Below, one piece after another: positions 15,812-22,399 of a DNA stretch of 29,661 bases. The notes beneath the pieces were generated by a model. That model was not told the DNA's origin, ran no database searches, and was given only the letters and a program-made list of their open reading frames with translations. How positions within the stretch are numbered: position 1 is the stretch's first letter; every line of letters begins with the position of its first letter. The stretch lies in the IMG/VR virus record IMGVR_UViG_3300035698_005342, positions 1 to 29,661 of that record; one strand, written 5' to 3'. The position numbers and the translations under genes were made by a program. This stretch comes from a virus.

Positions 15812-16357
15812 ATGCCACTAATTCTGAGAAATGATGATGTTACGATGTCGTCAAATTTGGATGATATTCTAAAAATGTATGCAATTATTAGAGAAAAACT
15901 TCCAAATGCTGAGATACGGTCGTCAGTTACTGTATTTTCAAAAGGAAATCAGGGACATGTTTACCCCATAGAGCCAATGAAGCATATGCCATTATCGTAT
16001 CTTTATGATGTTGATAGAGCGTGGGTGAATTATCCTAATTTAGGTGATAAAATAGTGTCGCATGGGTTATTTCACATAGACCACACAAAGCTTAGTTATT
16101 CCGCAATGGAGATGTCTATTGTTTGTAGTTGTCGCTATCTACATACAAGCGCATTTACTCCTCCTTATGGATACGAAAATGATATGATGAATACAATTTG
16201 CAAGTTGCACAATATTAAACTTGAACATTCTTACCCTTTAGATGGATGGAAGAGTATAGAATTTAATAAATTTGATGAAAAGCACGAGAACTGGTATTTT
16301 CATTCTTGGAGATTTACTCCTAAGACGTTTGAAAAAGCATTGGAGGGTAACATATGA
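15812..16357 (+). CDS. Polysaccharide-deacetylase-like (NodB/DUF2334-type) protein
   Basis: A 181-residue protein with the short motifs of the CE4/NodB fold: 'LRNDDV' near the N-terminus (D8-D9, catalytic and metal Asp), 'SHGLFHIDH' (H84 and H88 as the metal-binding His pair, H91) and 'FTPPYG' (115-120, equivalent of the RxPY motif). Members hydrolyse N- or O-acetyl groups from sugars or act on related substrates. It is smaller than usual (often 200-260), so it could be a minimal or inactive version. An AGGAG sequence precedes the ATG. Placed between two GT2 genes, it most likely trims acetyl groups of the cassette's product or of the host polysaccharide. Confidence 0.6.
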   Translation: MPLILRNDDVTMSSNLDDILKMYAIIREKLPNAEIRSSVTVFSKGNQGHVYPIEPMKHMPLSYLYDVDRAWVNYPNLGDKIVSHGLFHIDHTKLSYSAMEMSIVCSCRYLHTSAFTPPYGYENDMMNTICKLHNIKLEHSYPLDGWKSIEFNKFDEKHENWYFHSWRFTPKTFEKALEGNI

Positions 16358-17139
16358 TAGGGGCTGTAATTACAGATTACGCAAGACCAGACCTTGCGAT
16401 AAGAAGCATAAACTCTTTCCTAAAAACAACTAAAGATGTTAATGTTAGATTAGTTGTTGTTGATTTGGGTAAAATAAAAGATATCCCAAGAAACAGACCA
16501 TTGAATGACTTTAATATTGAGGCAAACATGGAGCGCAATACAAAACGTTATGCAGATTTAGTCGCTAAAGGAGATATTCATTGCGTTATTTCGATTGATA
16601 GAAATATGGGAAAAAGTTATTGTTGCAATATTGGCGCGACGATGTTGAGAGAAGAGTGCAAATGTGAAGGTATGTCAGCGCCTGATTATTATTTATTCGC
16701 AGATAATGATATGCTCTATAGAGATGGCTGGTTAAAGCTTGGACTTGAAATGTATAATAAATATAGAGATACTTTTCCAATAATGTCGTTTCACAATAAT
16801 GGAGCACCAGACCACCAGCCAATTAGATACATTAATGATAAAGCTGTAGCGCCATTTAGACTATCCGCCAACCCATCAACTCCTGGGTTTGTGTATCTTA
16901 TGGACGAGGAGTTTTTTAAACAAATTGGTAAGTTTCCAACAAAAAAACAGATGGGCGATGATGACTACCACGTAATACACGTAGTTCAAGGTTTGAAAAA
17001 AGAGTTTTTGTTATTAGAAGGAGTTGCTGAACATATTGGATTTGGTCGCTCTGCGTGGCGGCTTGAAAAATCAAGTTGGGATTGTCACGATAGATACAAT
17101 AAAGAACTAAAAAAACAGTATGGACCAATAGAAGAATGA
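16354..17139 (+). CDS. GT2-like glycosyltransferase, copy 2
   Basis: A 261-residue paralogue of the GT2 enzyme at 14993, with the same order of features: 'MIGAVITDYARPDLAIRSI', 'VRLVVVDLG', a donor loop 'DRNMGKSYCCNIGATML', D117-N-D119 in 'FADNDMLYRDGW', and a C-terminal 'GDDDYHVIHVVQGLKKEFLL' acidic region. Its start overlaps the stop of the deacetylase-like gene (ATGA) and its stop overlaps the next methyltransferase, so translation is coupled. It probably adds one sugar; acceptor and donor cannot be read from the sequence. Confidence 0.75.
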   Translation: MIGAVITDYARPDLAIRSINSFLKTTKDVNVRLVVVDLGKIKDIPRNRPLNDFNIEANMERNTKRYADLVAKGDIHCVISIDRNMGKSYCCNIGATMLREECKCEGMSAPDYYLFADNDMLYRDGWLKLGLEMYNKYRDTFPIMSFHNNGAPDHQPIRYINDKAVAPFRLSANPSTPGFVYLMDEEFFKQIGKFPTKKQMGDDDYHVIHVVQGLKKEFLLLEGVAEHIGFGRSAWRLEKSSWDCHDRYNKELKKQYGPIEE

Positions 17140-17699
17140 GACCATCTTTAGAGATAGCTAAAAAGTATTTTAATGGTAAAAATGTTAAGTGTGCGGAAAT
17201 TGGTGTTGAAAAGGGAAACAATGCTGTTGATATTCTCAAAAACTTTCCAAACATTGAGACAATCTTATTGGTGGATAACTACAAAGGTAGAATGGACAAA
17301 TACAAGAAGACAAGTCTTGAAAAAATAAATGCGCTCAATCCTGGAGACACGATTAAGTGGTATTATCTCGATTCAAGCGAAGCAAGCAAGCTCGTAGAAG
17401 ATAGCTCATTAGACTTTGTATACATAGATGACGACCACTCTGAAGTAGGGGCGTACAGAAGCATGACTTCATGGTGGAAAAAGTTGAAAAATGGTGGAAT
17501 GTTATGTGGGCACGACTACATGATAGGTGGTAGAGCTCAAGGTGTTATAGCTGCAGTTGAAAAATTTAGAGTTGCGTTTGATGTACCAGTTAGTATACAT
17601 TCAGAGTACCACAGCAAGGATGATGGTCGTACAAGTTGGAGTGAAAGAATGGTAACACCGTTTTTGAGCGATTGGTGGATATATAAATGGACAAAATAG
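17136..17699 (+). CDS. SAM-dependent methyltransferase (Mtf_24-like), copy 3
   Basis: A 187-residue protein, the third M-R-P-beginning paralogue. It has 'CAEIGVEKGNNAVDIL' (SAM loop), 'ILLVDNYKG' (motif II), 'LDFVYIDDDHSEVGAYRSM' with D98 and 'GGMLCGHDYM'. Conserved Asp and His residues of the family are kept, so it should be active. It sits between two GT2 genes, repeating the methyltransferase-GT2 order found upstream, and ends inside the next gene (13-base overlap). Confidence 0.75.
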   Translation: MRPSLEIAKKYFNGKNVKCAEIGVEKGNNAVDILKNFPNIETILLVDNYKGRMDKYKKTSLEKINALNPGDTIKWYYLDSSEASKLVEDSSLDFVYIDDDHSEVGAYRSMTSWWKKLKNGGMLCGHDYMIGGRAQGVIAAVEKFRVAFDVPVSIHSEYHSKDDGRTSWSERMVTPFLSDWWIYKWTK

Positions 17700-18454
17700 G
17701 TGCAATACTCGTAAATTATGCTCGCCCTGATATGGGAATGAGAAGCATTAAATCGTTCTTAAGCACAACAAAGAATGACGATGTTAAGCTTGTTGTCGTA
17801 GATACAGGTACTCAGCCTAGTGATGAGTCTGAGCGTAGAACAAAAGAACTTATAGACCTTGTAGATAGTGGCGATATATTCTCTGTCGTATCGTTTGGAG
17901 ACAACCTTGGTAAGGGATATGCACTGAACATTGGAACTCAAATATTGAAAGAAAAATGTAAGTACCACAACATTGAAGAGCCAGACTATTACGTGCATCT
18001 CGACAATGATGTCATATTTAGAGACAATTGGCTGACTATAGCTATCAATCTTTTCAGAAAGTATAGCTCTGTGTACCCAATATTGTCTTTATACAGGGGT
18101 GGCTCTAACGCTCACAAGATACAGAAAGAGCTTTCAGATTCTGATGCTAAAGGATATCGTTTTAGCATAGTAGATTCATGTGAAGGTATGTGCTGGATAA
18201 TGCCACGATGGGCAGACGAATTAGTTGAAAAATCGCCTACTGAGATACCTATAAGTGGAATAGACTGGTTCGTTATCAATAAGCTCAAGAAGGATGGATA
18301 TACATTCTTAACGCTTGAAGGGCTAATCAAGCATATAGGTTTTAAACATTCCACACATAGAGGCGAGCTACAGAGCTGGTATAGACAATTGGAGTACGAT
18401 ACTGAAATAGAAAAATTATATGGGAAAATTGAGGAGGCACGCGATGAATGTTAG
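17687..18454 (+). CDS. GT2-like glycosyltransferase, copy 3
   Basis: A 255-residue GT-A enzyme, closest in layout to the copy at 16354. It has 'IGAILVNYARPDMGMRSI', 'VKLVVVDTG', 'GDNLGKGYALNIGTQIL', the D-x-D equivalent 'HLDNDVIFRDNW' (D106-N-D108) and a C-terminal 'IPISGIDWFVINKLKKDGY' with Asp as likely base. It overlaps both neighbours, as do most genes of the cassette. Confidence 0.75.
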   Translation: MDKIGAILVNYARPDMGMRSIKSFLSTTKNDDVKLVVVDTGTQPSDESERRTKELIDLVDSGDIFSVVSFGDNLGKGYALNIGTQILKEKCKYHNIEEPDYYVHLDNDVIFRDNWLTIAINLFRKYSSVYPILSLYRGGSNAHKIQKELSDSDAKGYRFSIVDSCEGMCWIMPRWADELVEKSPTEIPISGIDWFVINKLKKDGYTFLTLEGLIKHIGFKHSTHRGELQSWYRQLEYDTEIEKLYGKIEEARDEC

Positions 18455-18728
18455 GGCAGTTTTTATAGCAATTAGACCCGATGCGAAAGAGATAATGGCT
18501 CCATTCTATAGAGAACTAGCAATGAAACATGGAGATGTTATGGTGTTCAACAGTGGTCCAGTTTGTCAGGAAATAAAAGACAGAAACGTTGCCATAACAA
18601 ATGATACAGAAAAGGATGCTGATTTAATTAAAAGTTTTGGCTGTGGTTCTGTGTGTCTAACAAAGTCAACAGATTTAAGTATGGGTATTTCTGCAATAGA
18701 ACGTGAAGCTCAGAAGGGTGGTGCGTAA
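18444..18728 (+). CDS. Hypothetical 94-residue protein
   Basis: I place the start at ATG 18444 because GAGGAGG stands 6 bases upstream; an ATG at 18420 would read out of frame through the end of the GT2 gene. The product has 94 residues with an alternating beta/alpha pattern ('VRAVFIAIRPDAKEIMAPFY', 'GDVMVFNSG', 'GCGSVCLTKS'). It looks like a small Rossmann-type or truncated domain. It is not recognised. Being inside the cassette, it may be an accessory of the sugar-activation step. The stop overlaps the next ATG (TAATG). Confidence 0.5.
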   Translation: MNVRAVFIAIRPDAKEIMAPFYRELAMKHGDVMVFNSGPVCQEIKDRNVAITNDTEKDADLIKSFGCGSVCLTKSTDLSMGISAIEREAQKGGA

Positions 18729-19060
18729 TGCCAAGAGATTTTGAATGTCCACTATGTAAGGCTGAAAAGATAACAGAATGGTTCTATGACAGTTCATTGT
18801 TTTGGATTGCAAATTGTGCAACGTGTCAGGTTCCAATGGTTGTGTTGAAAGAACACAGAGCTGATGTAGAACGTTGGATTATAGATGAGATGATTCAAGT
18901 ATCTAAATCAATATTTGATATTGATAAATTTGATATAGATTTTGAGATGCGACAGATTAAAGGTCATTTTCATTTTCATCTACGCCCTAAGAAGATTGAG
19001 AAGGTGAATGATGAAGAAGAACGAGAAGAAGAAGAAAACGCTAAAAAGGTTGATGACTAA
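18728..19060 (+). CDS. HIT-like protein with zinc ribbon
   Basis: A 110-residue protein. It has a zinc-ribbon type pair C7-x2-C10 and C30-x2-C33, then 'VPMVVLKEH' (35-43), and a histidine triad H80-F-H82-F-H84-L at the site where HIT enzymes keep their catalytic H-phi-H-phi-H motif. HIT proteins hydrolyse or transfer nucleotide-phosphate bonds, including nucleotidyl groups on sugar phosphates. The protein is shorter than usual HIT proteins and ends in a highly acidic tail. Next to a nucleotidyltransferase gene it could act on a nucleotide sugar. Its family was judged from motifs only. Confidence 0.55.
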   Translation: MPRDFECPLCKAEKITEWFYDSSLFWIANCATCQVPMVVLKEHRADVERWIIDEMIQVSKSIFDIDKFDIDFEMRQIKGHFHFHLRPKKIEKVNDEEEREEEENAKKVDD

Positions 19061-19662
19061 TGCGCATCTTAGTTCTTGCAGGAGGAATAGGAACCCGATT
19101 AAAACCGCTAACTACATTTGTTCCCAAAGTAATGATGAGTGTTCACGGTCATCCATTTTTATACTATCTGGTAAAGGCATATCAAGGGCACGACCTTGTA
19201 TTGTCCGTGAATTACATGAAGGAGAGCGTAAAAAATTGGTGCCGACTTACCAAGACTTATTTAGAATTTGTTGAAGAGCCTGAGTTTATGGGGACTGGTG
19301 GAGCTATACGCATAGCAGAACCATTCATGTATGGTAGAAAGAAGTTCGCAGTTGTTAATGGCGATACATATATTGAGGAAGATATGAATAAAATCTTTAA
19401 GTCGCATAATTCTAATAAAGATATTGCGACAGTGGTGTACGCAAAAGATATGCTAGATAATAAAATGCGCAATTCAGGCGTTTATGTGTTTAGTCAAAAA
19501 ATATTTGATTATTTGCGAAAACCCAAAGTTTTTACTTTAGAGGATAAACTTGACTCGATTCCACACAAAATATATGAGAGCAAGAAGAAATATCTTGACA
19601 TTGGCACGTACAAAGGGCTCACATACGCAAAAACACATCTATTCAATGAACGAAAACGTTAG
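19060..19662 (+). CDS. Sugar-phosphate nucleotidyltransferase (HddC-like)
   Basis: The protein has 200 residues. The N-terminal 'LVLAGGIGTRLKPLT' is the nucleotide-binding loop of sugar nucleotidyltransferases, followed by 'VPKVMMSVHGHPFLYYLV', 'FMGTGGAIRIAEP' and 'FAVVNGDTYIEED' (about residues 92-105, the Asp for metal). This is the order in GDP-mannose pyrophosphorylase-like enzymes, including HddC, which makes GDP-D-glycero-D-manno-heptose. It is a little shorter than typical members (about 230). The next gene encodes an HddA-like kinase, which strengthens a heptose-activation reading. Substrate specificity (hexose or heptose, GTP, CTP or UTP) cannot be proven by eye. Confidence 0.75.
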   Translation: MRILVLAGGIGTRLKPLTTFVPKVMMSVHGHPFLYYLVKAYQGHDLVLSVNYMKESVKNWCRLTKTYLEFVEEPEFMGTGGAIRIAEPFMYGRKKFAVVNGDTYIEEDMNKIFKSHNSNKDIATVVYAKDMLDNKMRNSGVYVFSQKIFDYLRKPKVFTLEDKLDSIPHKIYESKKKYLDIGTYKGLTYAKTHLFNERKR

Positions 19663-19670
19663 GAAACGCA

Positions 19671-20702
19671 ATGAAAAGACTAATACGAAGCATGGCTCCA
19701 CTGAGATTAGGCCTTGGCGGTGGTTCGTCTGATTTAGCTCCCTTTGTAAGGCGTTATGGCGGAGAAGTATTAAATGCGACTATAAATAAATGCGTACACG
19801 CAACCTTGGTTCCAAACGATAGCGACCAAATATTGTTACGCTCAGAAGATTATGGAATAACGAGAGAATACGATAGCAGTAAAGCTCTCCCATACGACGA
19901 TGAGTTGGACTTGGTATGTGCTGTAATAAACAGAGTGAGAGGAACGAAAGAGTATAATGTTCCAAAAAGTGGATTTGATATCTACTTGCGTAGCGATGCC
20001 CCACCTGGTGCAGGACTTGGAACGTCATCTACTGTAGTTGTGGCAATACTTGGACTATTCAATGAGTGGTGCAACATACACATGGGGAACTACCAACTTG
20101 CGCATCTTGCTTGGGAGATTGAACGCGTTGATATGAAGATGGCTGGTGGCAAGCAAGACCAGTATAGCGCAGTATTTGGTGGGTTTAACTTGATGTATTT
20201 TCGACAAAACGATGAAGTATTAATCGTTCCACTTAAGGTTCCACGTTCAACGCTGCTTGAGTTGCAGAATAATTTGCTCTTAGTGTACTCTGGTAAGACT
20301 CATAAATCTGGGGAGATAATAATGTCTCAGACACCTAACTCACTTGAGAAATTCAACTGGATACTACACATAAAGAACATAGCTCAAGCAATGGTTGAAG
20401 ATTTACTAGCTAAAGACTTAGAGAACTTTGGAGAGCTATTGTCTATGGAGTGGCTGTATAAGAAACGTTTATCAAGCAAGACGAGTAATGAATATCTTGA
20501 AAAGCTTGCAAATGCAGCAATGGAGGCAGGTTCTATAGGTCTAAAGATTACGGGTGCTGGCGGTGGTGGTATGTTTCTCATTTACTGCCCTTGGAGGAAG
20601 AGAACACATATAGCAAATACGATGAAGAAACAAGGATGTAAGGTAATAGATTATTCATTTCGTGTTAAAGGACTGCAAACATGGAGCGTGAAATATGGGT
20701 GA
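19671..20702 (+). CDS. GHMP sugar kinase (HddA-like)
   Basis: The protein has 343 residues, normal for the family. It has the three GHMP motifs: 'APLRLGLGGGSSDLAPFV' near the N-terminus, the ATP loop 'APPGAGLGTSS' (110-120) and 'ITGAGGGGMF' (293 onward). The opening 'RSMAPLRLGLGGGSSDLAPF' with a following 'GGEVLNATI' is the arrangement of D-glycero-D-manno-heptose 7-phosphate kinase (HddA), which makes heptose 1,7-bisphosphate. Fucose or other sugar kinases of the same family are possible. It lies 8 bases after the nucleotidyltransferase gene. A GAAA/AGGA sequence precedes the ATG. It is the last enzyme gene of the cassette. Confidence 0.8.
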   Translation: MKRLIRSMAPLRLGLGGGSSDLAPFVRRYGGEVLNATINKCVHATLVPNDSDQILLRSEDYGITREYDSSKALPYDDELDLVCAVINRVRGTKEYNVPKSGFDIYLRSDAPPGAGLGTSSTVVVAILGLFNEWCNIHMGNYQLAHLAWEIERVDMKMAGGKQDQYSAVFGGFNLMYFRQNDEVLIVPLKVPRSTLLELQNNLLLVYSGKTHKSGEIIMSQTPNSLEKFNWILHIKNIAQAMVEDLLAKDLENFGELLSMEWLYKKRLSSKTSNEYLEKLANAAMEAGSIGLKITGAGGGGMFLIYCPWRKRTHIANTMKKQGCKVIDYSFRVKGLQTWSVKYG

Positions 20703-20877
20703 TAAAACACAGTATATAAAAGTTAGGCGTTGCTCAAAAAAAGATGCATGCCATTTTAAAAATGTTTGGTGGGACCCCAAACAATGTCTTGGCAAGTTTC
20801 ATATCTGGCACACTTGTCTCTATAAGGGCGTAGAAGAAAGAATAAAAAAGGTGAAAAAAGATGGCGCTGGGGATTAA
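20695..20877 (+). CDS. Cys-rich mini-protein
   Basis: A 60-residue basic protein with cysteines at 13, 19, 31 and 41 and histidines at 20, 36 and 39, likely a small zinc-binding fold. It is not recognised. The start lies inside the end of the sugar kinase gene, and the end overlaps the start of the HNH gene by 17 bases. It may belong to the cassette or travel with the endonuclease. Confidence 0.5.
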   Translation: MGDKTQYIKVRRCSKKDACHFKNVWWDPKQCLGKFHIWHTCLYKGVEERIKKVKKDGAGD

Positions 20878-21391
20878 AGGCTTCCAATTAGGTGAAAAAC
20901 ATTGTAACTGGAAGGGTGGAGTATCTCTTCCTCATCCATGCTTAGATTGTGGTAAGCCAATTCAAGCTAGGGCTACAAGATGTCGTGCTTGCAGAAAAAA
21001 ATACTATAGAGGTTCTAAGTGTTCTGCGTGGAGAGGTCGTCGCAATTCAATAGAAAGCCAAATTAGGTCACTGCCAGAGCATCGCTCGTGGAGAACGCTT
21101 GTCTTTGAAAGAGATAATTATACGTGCATGGATTGTGGTGTGCGTAGTGGTGTTGGTGTTAATGTCCACCTTGAGGCACATCATCGCACACCGTTGACGA
21201 AACTCTTGTCCAATTTTTTGCAAGAGTATAATCAATTTAGCATAATTGATGATATTAAAACATTGACGAGACTTGCAATGAATTATGCACCGTTTTGGGA
21301 TATCAATAATGGTAAGACATTATGTGGGAAATGTCATAGGGAAAAAGGTCTACATATGAAAATAAAACACAGAAACACTAAGGGGGCTTAA
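20861..21391 (+). CDS. HNH endonuclease
   Basis: A 176-residue protein. The N-terminal half has two Cys pairs ('CLDCG' and 'CRACR') that form a zinc ribbon. The nuclease core has 'RDNYTCMDCG', the central 'HLEAHHRTP' (H107-H108, catalytic His with its neighbour) and 'NNGKTLCGKCHREKGLH', i.e. paired CxxC plus HNH motif residues. This is the small free-standing phage HNH type, usually a homing nuclease that inserts between genes. It lies exactly at the border between the sugar cassette and the tail genes, where a mobile nuclease could have taken part in its insertion. Confidence 0.8.
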   Translation: MALGIKGFQLGEKHCNWKGGVSLPHPCLDCGKPIQARATRCRACRKKYYRGSKCSAWRGRRNSIESQIRSLPEHRSWRTLVFERDNYTCMDCGVRSGVGVNVHLEAHHRTPLTKLLSNFLQEYNQFSIIDDIKTLTRLAMNYAPFWDINNGKTLCGKCHREKGLHMKIKHRNTKGA

Positions 21392-21392
21392 G

Positions 21393-21878
21393 ATGGCAGC
21401 GAGAACATATAAATATTGCACCGCAGATGATGATGTACGCGTCTTAATCGAAAAAGTAACTGATGCTGTAGTGTCTGATACAAGCGTCAACTATATGATA
21501 GACATAGCTTGCGACCTAATAGATGGTAAGTTGCATTATATGTACACTGTTCCATTTACGACGACACCACCAGTAGTGAAAACAATAGCAACACATCTAG
21601 CATCGTACTTTGTTTTAAGGAGAATATACTCCAAGACTAGAGGAGCTAAAGGCAATGATTGGATAGTAACATTTCGAGATTTTGCCGATGAGCTTGTACG
21701 TGGTCTTGTCGATGGCTCTATAACGCTATTAGATTCAGATGGAACGTCATTGTCGCCTAAGAGCGACTATGGAATGAAAACATCAACAAAAGACTATACC
21801 CCAATCTTTAACGATGGAGATGAGCTTAGTTGGGAAGTCGATGAAGATAAAGTAAAAGACAGCACGTCGGGAAGGTAG
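21393..21878 (+). CDS. Head-tail connector (DUF1320/gp36-like)
   Basis: A 161-residue protein, mostly helical at first ('YCTADDDVRVLIEKVTDAVV', then 'NYMIDIACDLIDGKLHYMY') with the pattern of head-tail adaptor proteins: an N-terminal 'Y-C-T-x-x-D-V' and a repeated helix pair 'VVKTIATHLASYFVLRRIYS' plus 'FADELVRGLVDGSI'. These proteins form a ring joining the portal vertex to the tail. It is followed by a tail terminator-like gene and the tail tube, the usual order. A GGGGG-like SD and ATG are good. Confidence 0.7.
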   Translation: MAARTYKYCTADDDVRVLIEKVTDAVVSDTSVNYMIDIACDLIDGKLHYMYTVPFTTTPPVVKTIATHLASYFVLRRIYSKTRGAKGNDWIVTFRDFADELVRGLVDGSITLLDSDGTSLSPKSDYGMKTSTKDYTPIFNDGDELSWEVDEDKVKDSTSGR

Positions 21879-21903
21879 GCGCAAAATCGCACACCCATCT
21901 TAT

Positions 21904-22326
21904 GTGACATTAATATCTGGTATTGTAGATGGACTTAAAGATGATTCGAGACTAAGCGACATTGCCGACGAGTTTATTTACTATGGACCAGAACCTAATA
22001 TACCCCATTTTCCCGCAATCACGGTAGAATTACGTGATGCTGAAGAGGAATGGAAGACATTCCCACAAGGAAAAGATGTTGTTGCTACGTTTGTTGTTCG
22101 TATCTTTGACGAGGCGTATGACTATGTGACTGGATTGCAAAGCGTAGAAGCAATAGCGCAAAATGTAAGTGATGTACTGCAGGCTGAAATAGGATTTAGT
22201 GGACTCGTTTATATGTCCACATTGACTAATAAAAGCTTTGCTGTATATCAATTTGATAACGTGCCTGTATTTGGCTGCGAAATGGAGCTGGAAACAAAGA
22301 AACGTTTTGCCCCAGCTTCATCTTAA
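21904..22326 (+). CDS. Tail terminator-like protein (start uncertain)
   Basis: A 140-residue product when started at GTG 21904. The frame is open upstream to 21856. The GTG has no clear SD, while GGAAGG/GGTAGG (21870-21879) precedes an ATC codon at 21886 that would give the N-terminus M-A-H-P-S-Y-V. So either GTG or a rare ATC start is used. The sequence has 'SGIVDGLKDDSRLSDIADE', 'FPAITVELRDAEEEW' and 'VVATFVVRIFDEAYD', a layout like the DUF1834/gp37 or tail-terminator family that caps the tail tube at the neck. It sits between the connector and the tube protein. Confidence 0.6.
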   Translation: MTLISGIVDGLKDDSRLSDIADEFIYYGPEPNIPHFPAITVELRDAEEEWKTFPQGKDVVATFVVRIFDEAYDYVTGLQSVEAIAQNVSDVLQAEIGFSGLVYMSTLTNKSFAVYQFDNVPVFGCEMELETKKRFAPASS

Positions 22327-22345
22327 ATAATAGATAGAGGAGAAT

Positions 22346-22399
22346 ATGATGAAATATTCAAAATTAACATACAGAATATATAATGGAGGTGACTGCTAA
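22346..22399 (+). CDS. 17-residue upstream ORF before tail tube
   Basis: A mini-ORF from ATG 22346 with GAGGAGA before it. It ends in a TAA that overlaps the tail-tube ATG (TAATG). Its codons contain the tube gene's SD (GGAGGTGA). It could couple and raise translation of the abundant tube protein, or be a chance ORF. Confidence 0.35.
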   Translation: MMKYSKLTYRIYNGGDC

